A stretch of 64,000 nucleotides of DNA from positions 434,001 to 498,000 of the forward strand of contig CAWFOP010000005.1 of NCBI GenBank assembly GCA_963817465.1. Reading direction: 5' to 3'. The notes beneath the pieces are model-generated. The model ran no database searches. It was not told the origin of the DNA and worked only from the letters and a program-made list of their open reading frames with translations. The translations under genes were made by a program, and so were the position numbers. Below, piece by piece: positions 55,301 to 63,769 of the stretch; position 1 is the first letter of the stretch; each line of letters starts with the position of its first letter. The stretch is from CAMPKL01 sp963817465. Lineage in GTDB: Bacteria > Acidobacteriota > Terriglobia > Bryobacterales > UBA6623.

Positions 55301-55732
55301 CCCAGAACCTACCGGCCCGGCGATCTGGGACGCTTCCGCGAGGACGGCTCGATCGAACACCTTGGGCGGCTGGATCATCAGATCAAGCTGCGGGGCTTCC
55401 GGATTGAGCTGGGCGAGATCGAGGAGATGCTCGGCGAGCGGCCCGAGATCCACCGCGCCGCCGTCGTCGTACGCGGGGAGGGCGAGCAGAAGCGCTTGAT
55501 CGCGTTCTGTGAGATGACGAGCCCGGACGCCGAGCCGGGGCACTTGTTGCTGGCGTTCCAACCCATCGAAGATGGCGGCGGGGCTCCGTGGCACGAAGTG
55601 AACTCCTTTTCTTCGGCGCTCGCGCGACAACTCTACGCTCCGCCGGAGGGCCCCGCTGCGCACCCGCTCGTGGGACTAGCCCGTAGCTTGAACGCTCTTC
55701 CGCGTCCAAGCCAGATGGGAGCGTCCGGTTAG
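55301..55732 (+). pseudogene. Remnant of a nonribosomal peptide synthetase adenylation domain
   Basis: From 55,307 the frame reads TYRPGDLGRFREDGSIEHLG, then GRLDHQIKLRGFRIELGEIE and EIHRAAVVVRGEGEQKRLIAF. These are adenylation core motifs A7 (YRTGDL, here YRPGDL) and A8 (the RGFRIELGEIE hinge) in the right order and spacing. The first 300-odd residues of the domain, with ATP and substrate motifs, are missing, and the sequence after about 55,520 no longer resembles the lysine-containing end. No start codon or ribosome-binding site fits. It is a decayed fragment, the only trace of peptide-synthetase genes in the window. Confidence 0.8.
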
Positions 55733-56616
55733 GCGAGCTGGCGCGAGGTGGGCAGGACCACCCGCGGCGGGCCCATACGCGCGGATTCTCGGCAGAGCCG
55801 CCGGCAGCGGTCGAGGAGGCGCGTCCACGACATCGAGGAGATCCGCACGCGACCGAGCACACCGTCTTCCGCCGCGTTTAGGCGCCGAGTGGCCGTCCAG
55901 CTAAGCGCCGGTCGAGGGGTCGGCTGCCCCGTGAGCCAACGCCCGCGTCTGAATATCACTCGACCGGCGCCGGGCTGCGGTATTACTGGCAACGCCTGCG
56001 ACAGACGCGGCCGGACGCCCACGGCCGCTACCCGGCCTCGCGGGCGCGATACCGCTGGTTCCGGCTGTGCCGCGGACGCGAGAAGGCTTCTTACGGCCTG
56101 CGGCAGGCGTTTGGCGGCTCCTCCGCGGGGCCCGTCGCGCGGCGCGGCAGCGAGGTGACCTGGCGGCGGCGACGCGCTACCGGCCGGGCGGTTCGGCGGG
56201 TCCGTTCTACACTTGCAGGGCGGCGAGGAGCCTTTCAGCGATGCGCGACCGTTCTGGGCTGCCCAGGTAGGCGCTCGGCTGGAGCAGCGCGTCACGCCCG
56301 GGGCCGTTATGGCGATCCTGCAGCAGCCGCATGTTGCGGAGACGGCGCGAATCCTGCAAGCGTATCTGGCTGAGACCCGATGAATAGACTTTCAGGGTTG
56401 TGAATACTGATTCATCGCGCCGAAACACGTCTACGAGCAGCGCCATCAGGCATACCATGGGGCGCCCCCGACCTCCTGTGTGGCTCGCGCAAGGCGCCCG
56501 CCAGGGGAGTCTGACGCCCGTCGGCGCTGGGCGCCCGCGTATCGAGAATGATACACATGGGAAAAATCTTGTAACGCCTCACCCCGCCGGGGCACTATTC
56601 GGGTGAGGGCAGGATC
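55733..56616. other. Degenerate interval after the NRPS remnant
   Basis: No intact gene. Around 55,990-56,110 one frame reads AIPLVPAVPRTREGFL, faintly like the start of an NRPS condensation domain. From 56,159 to 56,383 a frame reads FWAAQVGARLEQRVTPGA and AVMAILQQPHVAETARILQ to a stop, protein-like but unrecognised and without a start. The last 60 bases (GGGAAAAATCTTGTAACGCC) precede the zf-HC2 gene and may hold its promoter. Confidence 0.4.
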
Positions 56617-57282
56617 TTGCAAGACTGCAGCAAACAAGAGCTGATCGCCGAGCGATACGTCCTTGGCGAACTATCCGCCGATGAGCGGGACGCCTTTGAG
56701 GAGCACCTCTTTAGCTGTTCAAAATGCGCCGAGGACGTTCGGGACCTGGTCGCTCTTCAATCCGGCGCTCGGGCGGTTTTCGCCGAGACCGCTGCCGCGC
56801 CGCTTCCCAAGGAGCGAGGCGTCGGGAATTGGCGGCAGGCCTTCGCCTTGGTCGGGCTTCGTCCCGTCTACGGATTGGCGGCGGCTGCAGCTGTCGTGCT
56901 CGTCACCGCGTCGGCGGCCTATCTCGGTGGCCGCGCGATGAGCCGGAATGAGCCGATCGCGTTGGCGGCCGTCGTCGTCAAGCCGGAGGCCCGTGGGGCG
57001 CAGACGGTCGTCGACCTAGGCGCCGGGCAAGGGCCCTTGTTGTTGGAAGCGGATGCGCCAGCCGGGGCTCAAGTCGTTGATTGGGAGATGCGGAATCGGA
57101 ATGACAACAGCATTGTTGGACGCGGAACAGTGCCCGCTCCCCCACCCGGCGCCACGCTCAAGTTTCTGATTCCAAGGGAGAAGGTCCAGGTCGGGGAGTA
57201 CGAGCTCAGGCTCTGGGACGATCAGAGCGCAAAACCTAGCGCCACCACCCTCGCTCATTTCGTTACAATACGGGGCGACTAA
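56617..57282 (+). CDS. zf-HC2 anti-sigma-like membrane protein
   Basis: 221 residues from TTG 56617. The N-terminal zinc-finger has His30, Cys34 and Cys37 (EEHLFSCSKC), as in zf-HC2 anti-sigma factors. One membrane helix follows (VYGLAAAAAVVLVTASAAYLGG, about 88-108), then a periplasmic beta domain ending in KVQVGEYELRLWDD. Such proteins normally hold an ECF sigma factor at the membrane, but no sigma factor gene precedes it; the upstream DNA is degenerate. It is first in a unit with the unknown 57303 gene and the TPR-CHAT gene. Confidence 0.8.
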   Translation: MQDCSKQELIAERYVLGELSADERDAFEEHLFSCSKCAEDVRDLVALQSGARAVFAETAAAPLPKERGVGNWRQAFALVGLRPVYGLAAAAAVVLVTASAAYLGGRAMSRNEPIALAAVVVKPEARGAQTVVDLGAGQGPLLLEADAPAGAQVVDWEMRNRNDNSIVGRGTVPAPPPGATLKFLIPREKVQVGEYELRLWDDQSAKPSATTLAHFVTIRGD

Positions 57283-57302
57283 GCGAGGACGCTACTCCCC
57301 CC

Positions 57303-58121
57303 ATGCGACCTATGAAACCAGGGCGGCCTGGCCAACCGCGCTTTCTCTTTCGCGCAAACGCGAATTCTTTCGGCGGAAGGGTTTACTCTAGGGGCGGCGA
57401 CCCCGTCGAGAAGCCTGTCCCCAGTCCGGACTCCAGCTCGGTTTCCGTCGTCGGCGGCTGGTGTCGATCCGAATCCGGAAGCGGAGAGTTCCTCGACATC
57501 TTTCGCTGGGAAAGCAGCAAGACCGAGTGTCTGGCCGAGCCGATCGAATACGGCCAGAGCCGTGCGACGGCCTTTGCTTCGCTCCGCGGTCTCGTCGCCT
57601 TCAACGATCCGATCAAGTTCCGGGCTTCGGAGCTCGCTGTCGGGCTCGTGGCCACGCATCCCAAACGCGGACGCGGACAGCCCGACATCCTCATGCGCGA
57701 CGTGCAGTTTGGCGAAATGACGCTGAACGATGCGCCCCTGACTCTCGAGATCGACGACGAGCCGTTCCAGAAGCACTGCTCCATGACCTCGCTGGACCGC
57801 GAATTTCTCGAGAACGAGCGGTTCTTCGACCGGGTGAAGTCCCGAGTCTTCAGTGGAGGACGCAAGCTCAAGTTCGGCCAGCGCCTGCCGCGCTCCGGAG
57901 GCTTTGTGAGCACCTCGATCGTCACCTCCGCGCGGTACCGCGGCGAGCGGATTGCGGGGCATTCGGTCTACTTGGAAGGTTTCGGCTCTCTCTACTTTGG
58001 GGAGTTGCTGATGAACTCGTTTGAGCGTCGGCTTTCCCTCGTTCGCCTCGAGATGGGTTCGCAAGCGCGAGCCGTCGGGATGGGGGGAGCCGTCGATACC
58101 AACGGCAGCTGGGGGCGGTAG
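57303..58121 (+). CDS. Unknown protein linked to a CHAT protease
   Basis: 272 residues from ATG 57303, 20 bases after the zf-HC2 gene; its stop shares one base with the next start. Sequence has a basic N-terminus (MKPGRPGQPRFLFRANANSF) without a signal peptide and a mixed alpha/beta body (MRDVQFGEMTLNDAPLTLEI, SLDREFLENERFFDRVKSR, HSVYLEGFGSLYFGELLMN). I do not recognise the family. Tight coupling with a CHAT-domain gene makes it a candidate partner or target of that protease; this is inference. Confidence 0.7.
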   Translation: MRPMKPGRPGQPRFLFRANANSFGGRVYSRGGDPVEKPVPSPDSSSVSVVGGWCRSESGSGEFLDIFRWESSKTECLAEPIEYGQSRATAFASLRGLVAFNDPIKFRASELAVGLVATHPKRGRGQPDILMRDVQFGEMTLNDAPLTLEIDDEPFQKHCSMTSLDREFLENERFFDRVKSRVFSGGRKLKFGQRLPRSGGFVSTSIVTSARYRGERIAGHSVYLEGFGSLYFGELLMNSFERRLSLVRLEMGSQARAVGMGGAVDTNGSWGR

Positions 58122-60568
58122 TGCGGCCGCTTCGGGCGGCCACCGCGGCGGCGACCGCCGCCGCGGCCTCTGCATTCGTTCTCTACTGGTCGCCCTGGGC
58201 CCTGGGGCCGGCGCAAGCCTACGAGAGGGCGCTTCTGGAATACCGCCAAGGCGCGTTCGCCGAAAGCATTCAGACGCTCGAGCCCGCCAGGCCGTCGGAA
58301 GACAGCCCAGCGCTGCACCAGTCGCTGCTGCTCGAGGCGCGAGCCCTGGTGCAGCTCGGCCGCCTGGACGAAGCCAAGGCGCTGCTCGAAACCGAGCTCC
58401 CGTCGTTCCACTTGTCGCCTGCCGTCGAGACGGACCGGCTTTTCGCCCTAAGCGAGACCTACCTGCGGAGCGGGGCCTTCGACAACGCCCAACGGACGCT
58501 GCGGGAGGCCGAGGGCATGGCGGAGTCCGTCGGGATCGCCGAGGCGGCGCGCCTGCACGTGCTTCGGGGGCAGCTGTTGGGTAGGCAGGGGCGGTTCGGC
58601 CCCTCTCAGCAGGAGTTCGAAAGCGCGCGGCGACTCGCCGACACCGCCAAAGACGGCCTGACTGCGGGCGAAGCCTCCAACGGCCTAGGAATGCTCCTGC
58701 TGATTCGGTCGCGCTACGAGGAAGCGCTGCCGTTCTTTGAGCGGGCGTTCAGGCAGTGGAACGAGGTCGGCGCCGACCACGACGCCTTCCGGGCGGCCAA
58801 CAATTTGGGCATCTGCTACTCCCGCCTTGGAAACTTCGAAGAGGCCATCAAGTATCGCCAAGAAGCCCTCGAGCGCGTGCAGCAAAGCGCCGGCTTGGGC
58901 GATGTCTTGGGCGAGACCGGCAGCCTCTATATGTTGCAGCAAGAGCCCGCCGAAGCGATCCCATACTACCGGCGAGCGCTGGCCGCGGCAATCGAGTATC
59001 AGAACCAGCCCGGCGCCGCCCGCTGGTCGAACAACTTGGCCTCCGCGTTGATAGCCACGGGCGACTTCGACGCCGCTGAAGAGGCCAACAATCAGGCGCT
59101 GTCATTCGAGTCCGAGCCGCGCTCGCGGGCCTTCCTGCAACTCAACGGCGGCCTGATCGCGAAGGCCCGCGGCCGGCTCGAGGAAGCCGAAGCGGTCTTC
59201 GACAGGGTGCTCGCGAGCGCCGGCGACGATCCTTCCGTACGGTGGGAGACGCGCGCCGCCCTGGCCACGCTGCATCTCGACGCCGGTGAGGTCGCGGAAG
59301 CAAACGCGAATTTCGAAGCCGCCATCGACGTCGTCGAAAGCAGTCAGGCGGACCTCAGCCACAGCGAGCACAAAATCACTTTCCTTGCCCGCCTGATCTC
59401 GTTCTACCAGGAGTACGTCGACGCTCTGATGGAGCAGGGCCGGTACGAGCAAGCGCTGGCTGTCGCCGATTCCAGCCGGGCGCGTATCCTCTCCGAACGC
59501 CTCGGCGCGAAGCACGAGGCGAGTCAACGACTCACTGGCGCCGCCTTTCGGACGATTGCACGGCGCTCGCAGGCAACGTGGCTTTCCTATTGGATCGCTC
59601 CGCGGCGCTCCTTCCTTTGGGTCGTGGGCCCGGATTCCATCGAGTGGTTCGAGCTGCCTCCCGCCGCCGACGTGGCGCAGCTCGTTGAGCAGTACCAGGG
59701 CTTCATCGAGACGGCATTGCGCCATCCGCTCGAACAGGAGAGTGCGGCCGGCCGCCGGCTCTACGAATCGCTCCTTGCGCCGGTGCAAGACCGTCTACCG
59801 GCGGATGCTCGCATCGTCGTCACGCCGGACGGCCCCCTGCACCAACTGAATCTCGAAACGCTGCCGATCTATGGCGACCGGGCGCACTTCTGGATCGAGG
59901 ACGCAGTCGTGGCCGTCGCGCCTTCGTTCGGTGTGTTCGAAAGCCTTCCCGCTCGAATCACAGCTACGGGCGACAAAGTCCTGATCATCGGCGACCCGCT
60001 CTCGGAGGATCCCGCGTACCCGCGGCTTTCGCACGCGGCCGCGGAAGTCGCCATGGTCTCGGAGCGGTTTTCAGCGCTTCCACAGAACGTCCACACGGGG
60101 GCCGAGGCGACGCCGGCCGCCTACCGCGCCGCGGCGTCCGCCCGTTTCTCCGTGGTGCACCTGGCGGCGCACGCCGAGGCCAATCGGCGCAGTCCGCTCG
60201 ATTCCGCCATCATCCTGGCGCCGGACGAGTCGGGCTCAAGGCTCTACGCTCGCGATCTGGTCGACATTCCTCTCGCGGCAGACCTCATCACCATTTCGGC
60301 CTGTCGCAGCTCGGGAGCTCGCACCTACGCCGGCGAAGGCCTGGTGGGATTCACGTGGACCTTTATGCAAGCGGGCGCCCGCAGCGTGGTCGCGGGTCTC
60401 TGGGAGGTCGGCGACCGATCGACGTCCATGCTGATGGACCGACTGTATTCCGAGATCGCGGCCGGTCGACCTCCTGTCGAGGCGCTCCGCGAAGCGAAGC
60501 TGTCGCTCCTTCACGGCGACTACTCGAAGCCCTGGTATTGGGGTCCGTTCCAGATCTACGTGCGGTGA
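58121..60568 (+). CDS. TPR-repeat CHAT-domain protease
   Basis: 815 residues from GTG 58121, overlapping the previous stop. RAATAAATAAAASAFVLYW is a signal peptide or anchor. Residues about 40-470 are tetratricopeptide repeats (NNLGICYSRLGNFEEAIKY, GSLYMLQQEPAEAIPYYRRAL, SNNLASALIATGDFDAAEE). Residues about 500-815 are a caspase-like CHAT domain with the catalytic dyad His684 (VVHLAAHAE) and Cys728 (ISACRSS), GEGLVGFTWTFMQAGARSVV and a terminal YWGPFQIYV. The protein should be an active cysteine peptidase gated by its TPR solenoid, at the membrane or in the periplasm. CHAT proteases elsewhere act on partner proteins in defence and death pathways. Confidence 0.92.
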   Translation: MRPLRAATAAATAAAASAFVLYWSPWALGPAQAYERALLEYRQGAFAESIQTLEPARPSEDSPALHQSLLLEARALVQLGRLDEAKALLETELPSFHLSPAVETDRLFALSETYLRSGAFDNAQRTLREAEGMAESVGIAEAARLHVLRGQLLGRQGRFGPSQQEFESARRLADTAKDGLTAGEASNGLGMLLLIRSRYEEALPFFERAFRQWNEVGADHDAFRAANNLGICYSRLGNFEEAIKYRQEALERVQQSAGLGDVLGETGSLYMLQQEPAEAIPYYRRALAAAIEYQNQPGAARWSNNLASALIATGDFDAAEEANNQALSFESEPRSRAFLQLNGGLIAKARGRLEEAEAVFDRVLASAGDDPSVRWETRAALATLHLDAGEVAEANANFEAAIDVVESSQADLSHSEHKITFLARLISFYQEYVDALMEQGRYEQALAVADSSRARILSERLGAKHEASQRLTGAAFRTIARRSQATWLSYWIAPRRSFLWVVGPDSIEWFELPPAADVAQLVEQYQGFIETALRHPLEQESAAGRRLYESLLAPVQDRLPADARIVVTPDGPLHQLNLETLPIYGDRAHFWIEDAVVAVAPSFGVFESLPARITATGDKVLIIGDPLSEDPAYPRLSHAAAEVAMVSERFSALPQNVHTGAEATPAAYRAAASARFSVVHLAAHAEANRRSPLDSAIILAPDESGSRLYARDLVDIPLAADLITISACRSSGARTYAGEGLVGFTWTFMQAGARSVVAGLWEVGDRSTSMLMDRLYSEIAAGRPPVEALREAKLSLLHGDYSKPWYWGPFQIYVR

Positions 60569-60925
60569 AGCGGCGTCCGGACGGGAAACTCGGGTCGGGG
60601 AGTCGGAGGGGCGCGGCGTGTCGCTGGCGAAAGCTGGTTCAAGCCCCAAACGCCGAGTTCGGCCTCACCGAGCCAGGCACGGGAGTCTCTGGTCTGGAGG
60701 TAACGGGTTGACAACGAGCAAGTTGAGGCTGCGGACCGGGGACTCCCGCCCCAGCTCGGTCGAGTTCAGTCCCTGCGTAGTTCACAGCCCCTGAGCCCGG
60801 TGTGCCGAGACGGGCGCGGTCTGGATTGCGATCCTTCCCGTCTACGGCCTTCGGGTGCGCGGGAAAGCCGTAAACGGGAAGGGCAGGTCGCCAAGTTGGG
60901 CAGCCACCGCGGCCGCCTCCGGCAG
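60569..60925. other. Spacer between convergent genes
   Basis: About 355 bases between the CHAT gene and the methyltransferase gene. No convincing gene, and no U-rich hairpin noticed. Codon-like bias is absent. Confidence 0.45.
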
Positions 60926-61567
60926 TTACCACAGCAGCGGCACCAGGGCCTTTACGCGCCGCGAGTAGGCGGCGTAGTCGGCGCCAAGGTGCTGCAGCAG
61001 CCATTGCTCCTCGTACCGAACGCGCCGCCACACCGCGCCGGAGACCAAGACCAGCGCCAGGACGGCGGAGAACCACGCGTGGAGGAAGATCATCGTCGCC
61101 ACGTAGAGAACGAGCGCTCCTACGTATCCCGGGTGCCGAATCATGCGGTAGGGTCCGGTTTCCACGACCTTGTGGTCCGGTTGCACGATGATATGCCAAG
61201 TGAAAAAGCGTCCGAGCTCGTAGAACGACCAGCTGCGAAGTCCAAGACCGAACAAGGCGACGGCCAGCGCGACGGAGCTCGTCAGGTCCCACTGGAAGCT
61301 CCGGGGGTAGCGGAAGTAGATGGCCTCGATGAGCCCGGCGAACTGGCTGACGTAGACCGCCCAGACGAGGTGATTGCCCGTGCCGCGGTCCTGGGCCGGC
61401 GCCGAGCGGTCGATGGGCTTGTAGAGCGGTTGAAACAGTTGGGCCGCCAGCCCCAGGGCGCCGAGAATCCACAACTGGGGGTGTTCGAGGGCCTCGAGGT
61501 TGCCCACGGCCGGCAGGCCGACGATCGCGGCGGAGACGATGATTCCGAGCCAAAGTTTGCGGGTCAT
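60926..61567 (-). CDS. Isoprenylcysteine carboxyl methyltransferase-like membrane enzyme
   Basis: 213 residues from ATG 61567, one base after the kinase stop. Five or so hydrophobic segments (LWLGIIVSAAIVGLPAVGNL, SSVALAVALFGLGL and others). The ICMT/PEMT signature is present: ETGPYRMIRHPGYVGALVLY, the SAM-binding RHPxY-type motif, and EEQWLLQHLGADYAAYSRRV near the end. It methylates a lipid, prenylated or small-molecule carboxylate or amine at the membrane using SAM. It is last in the operon. Confidence 0.85.
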   Translation of the reverse strand: MTRKLWLGIIVSAAIVGLPAVGNLEALEHPQLWILGALGLAAQLFQPLYKPIDRSAPAQDRGTGNHLVWAVYVSQFAGLIEAIYFRYPRSFQWDLTSSVALAVALFGLGLRSWSFYELGRFFTWHIIVQPDHKVVETGPYRMIRHPGYVGALVLYVATMIFLHAWFSAVLALVLVSGAVWRRVRYEEQWLLQHLGADYAAYSRRVKALVPLLW

Positions 61568-61568
61568 G

Positions 61569-62615
61569 TCAGCTTTGCTCCACGGCCATGAAATCCTGTA
61601 TTCGGACGAGGAAGTCTTCGATGGTTTGCGGCGGAGCCTTGGTCAGGTCCTTGGCCCACTCGCCGACGCGCCGGCGGCATTCGTCGGACAGCGGATAGGC
61701 GAAAGGACCAAAGGCCCGCGCCGCGAGCATGCAGCCGGAGAAGCGGAAGGCGCGGGCGAAGACCGCGTCCGGCTGTCCGCTTCGCAGCGCGTTCTTGCGG
61801 TAGCTCGCCAGGAACCGAGCAACGAAAGCGCGGCTCTGCTCCCCGTAGTCGAGATCCTCGAGCGCCGGGAGCAGGCCGACGGCCAGGAGCGTGGCGACGT
61901 CGAAGGCGGGGTCGCCCACGAAGGCGCCCTCGAAGTCGACGATCGCCGGCCGCACACCCTCGCCCACCAGGATGTTCTTGCCCCACAGGTCCGCGTGAAC
62001 GAGGCACTCGCACCTGCCGGCCATCTCCTGCAATACCGGCCCGGCGAGGTCGGGGAACGCCGCCTGAGCGCCGGCGCCGATCAGACCGCCGAAGATGATT
62101 TTCCGCAGCAGCGCTTCCTCTTCCGGCGGACGGAAGGATTCGAGGCCGCGCGTCGAGGAATGAACCCGGCCCAAGGCCGCGCCCAAGGGCTCGGCGGCCG
62201 CGATCAGCAGCGAGTAGTCCGCGGGCAGCGTGTCGAGCAGCACGCGGCGACGCCGGCCGACGTCGCTGAGGCCGAGCACGTAGTGCCGCCGGTCGACGAA
62301 CAGCGTCTCCGGCACTTCGACCGCTCCGCCGGCTGCGTTGGCGAAGATCTGCATCGATTCGGCTTCGGCGAACACCCTTCTTCGCGGCAGCGCCATAGGC
62401 AGCTTCTTAGGGCGTTCGGGAACGACCTTGAGGTAGATTCGCCGTCCTCCGACCGTCGCGGTGAACACGAAATTGAGGTTGCTGTGGCGGGTGACTTCGC
62501 GGATCACAACGGCTTCCCTGAGTGACGCGCGGAAGTGCCGGCGCACCATTTCCTCGAGCGTCGCCAGGTCCAATCCGTCGGCGAGCTCCATTGAGGGCAG
62601 GGCGGATGTGGACAT
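61569..62615 (-). CDS. Aminoglycoside-phosphotransferase-fold small-molecule kinase
   Basis: 348 residues from ATG 62615 with GAGGAGGCG upstream; the ATG shares one base with the TGA of the preceding gene. Kinase-like fold: NFVFTATVGGRRIYLKVV for ATP (Lys in IYLKV), catalytic loop HADLWGKN (His207, Asp209, Asn214) and DFEGAF with metal Asp227. The pattern and length recall methylthioribose kinase and homoserine kinase-type enzymes of the APH superfamily. It should phosphorylate a hydroxyl of a small molecule, probably that handled by the diiron enzyme before it. Confidence 0.85.
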   Translation of the reverse strand: MSTSALPSMELADGLDLATLEEMVRRHFRASLREAVVIREVTRHSNLNFVFTATVGGRRIYLKVVPERPKKLPMALPRRRVFAEAESMQIFANAAGGAVEVPETLFVDRRHYVLGLSDVGRRRRVLLDTLPADYSLLIAAAEPLGAALGRVHSSTRGLESFRPPEEEALLRKIIFGGLIGAGAQAAFPDLAGPVLQEMAGRCECLVHADLWGKNILVGEGVRPAIVDFEGAFVGDPAFDVATLLAVGLLPALEDLDYGEQSRAFVARFLASYRKNALRSGQPDAVFARAFRFSGCMLAARAFGPFAYPLSDECRRRVGEWAKDLTKAPPQTIEDFLVRIQDFMAVEQS

Positions 62616-63769
62616 CAAATCGCCTCCTCGAGACCCATGAACTTCAAGCGGCTGTCCTGCATCTCGCGGGACCATTGGTTGGCCAACCCGAGACGCTGTT
62701 CGGGCGTCGTCTCGAGCAGCTTGACGCCAGGGGCGAGCTCGTAGCCGGCGAGCCGGCCGGCATGCTGCTCAATGCCCTGTTGGAAGAGGGTCTCGCGCTC
62801 GAAGATGATCTCGTTGACGGGCATCTCTTCCCACAGCCGCCGTCCGCGAATCATCACGTCGAGGACGCGCGCCTTGTCCTGCGGGCGCTCCTGGAGGTGG
62901 CCGCGCACCACGGCGCTCCCGACGGTGAGGTGCCGAATCTCGTCGATGTTGGCCCCGCGCTCGATGCTGGCCGCGGCGGGGTCGAGGAGCCGCCACTTGC
63001 GCTCGCTGAGCTCGGCGGCGGGCGCCAGCACACCCTCGACGAGGATGGTCAGGATGACCACGCCGCAGATGAAGGCGTCCGGCCCCTGCATCGCCTCTTC
63101 GCTGAAGGCCTTGAGCGGAAGCAGGACGGCGTCGCGCTTGGAGCCCGCGATGCGCTCGATCGCCGCCGCCAGTTCGGATCGCGGCGAGCCGAGCTCGACC
63201 AAGTGCGTGCGAAAAGCGAGCGAGTGACGGGCCTCGTCGAGGAGTTGCGTGGCGTAGAACTCCATGGTCGGGACGTCCGGTGCCAGCTTGACGAGGTCGC
63301 TGATCGCGCGAGTCGCCATCTCCTCGGAGATGGAACGAAAGGCGAACTCGTCCTCGAGGGCCGCGCGAAGCGGTCCCGGCCGCCGCATGAAGTCGGGCGT
63401 CGACGCGTCGGGGGCGTGCCCGTTGACCAAGCCGAGCCAGGTTCCTTGTGGAACGGCCTTGATCCAGTAGGCGAGGTCGCAGGTCTCGGGCGTGAGCTCG
63501 AGCTGGGTGGCGCCTTCGAGCAGGCCCGGGGCTTCGTCCCAGGAGGCCTCTGAAGGAAGCGCGGTGGCGGAGGCGGTGGCGGAGTGGTGCGTCATCGGTC
63601 CTAGCTCGGGGTCCCAGATGTCCTGTGCGGCGCGGCGGTCGGGGCGGTCGGCGGAGGCGACGCCGTACCACCGGGTGGCGGCTTTGAACTCGGTCGTCTC
63701 GTGCAGGGTGGCGAGCCCCGGGGTCACGACGAAGTCCGGGGAGGCGGCGGGGGCGGGTCGCGTGGTCAT
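62615..63769 (-). CDS. Ferritin-like diiron oxygenase (VlmB-like)
   Basis: 384 residues from ATG 63769, which overlaps the upstream stop (ATGA). The core from about residue 130 has the diiron four-helix pattern: Glu in FRSISEEMATRA, Glu179-x2-His182 in LLDEARHS, Glu in LTILVEGVLAP, and Glu277-x2-His280 in NIDEIRHLTVG. It resembles VlmB-type proteins, found with N-hydroxylases in natural-product pathways. The first 100 residues are variable and may bind a partner. An O2-dependent N- or C-oxidation is expected; substrate unknown. Confidence 0.75.
   Translation of the reverse strand: MTTRPAPAASPDFVVTPGLATLHETTEFKAATRWYGVASADRPDRRAAQDIWDPELGPMTHHSATASATALPSEASWDEAPGLLEGATQLELTPETCDLAYWIKAVPQGTWLGLVNGHAPDASTPDFMRRPGPLRAALEDEFAFRSISEEMATRAISDLVKLAPDVPTMEFYATQLLDEARHSLAFRTHLVELGSPRSELAAAIERIAGSKRDAVLLPLKAFSEEAMQGPDAFICGVVILTILVEGVLAPAAELSERKWRLLDPAAASIERGANIDEIRHLTVGSAVVRGHLQERPQDKARVLDVMIRGRRLWEEMPVNEIIFERETLFQQGIEQHAGRLAGYELAPGVKLLETTPEQRLGLANQWSREMQDSRLKFMGLEEAI

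Noticed and set aside
55729..56295. A 188-codon minus-strand frame in the degenerate interval
   Set aside because: Arg/Pro/Ser composition without motif or ribosome-binding site; the opposite strand holds the NRPS relics.
60639..61553. A 304-codon frame overlapping the methyltransferase gene on the same strand
   Set aside because: Its sequence is the out-of-frame shadow of the ICMT-like gene and lacks hydrophobic or family features.
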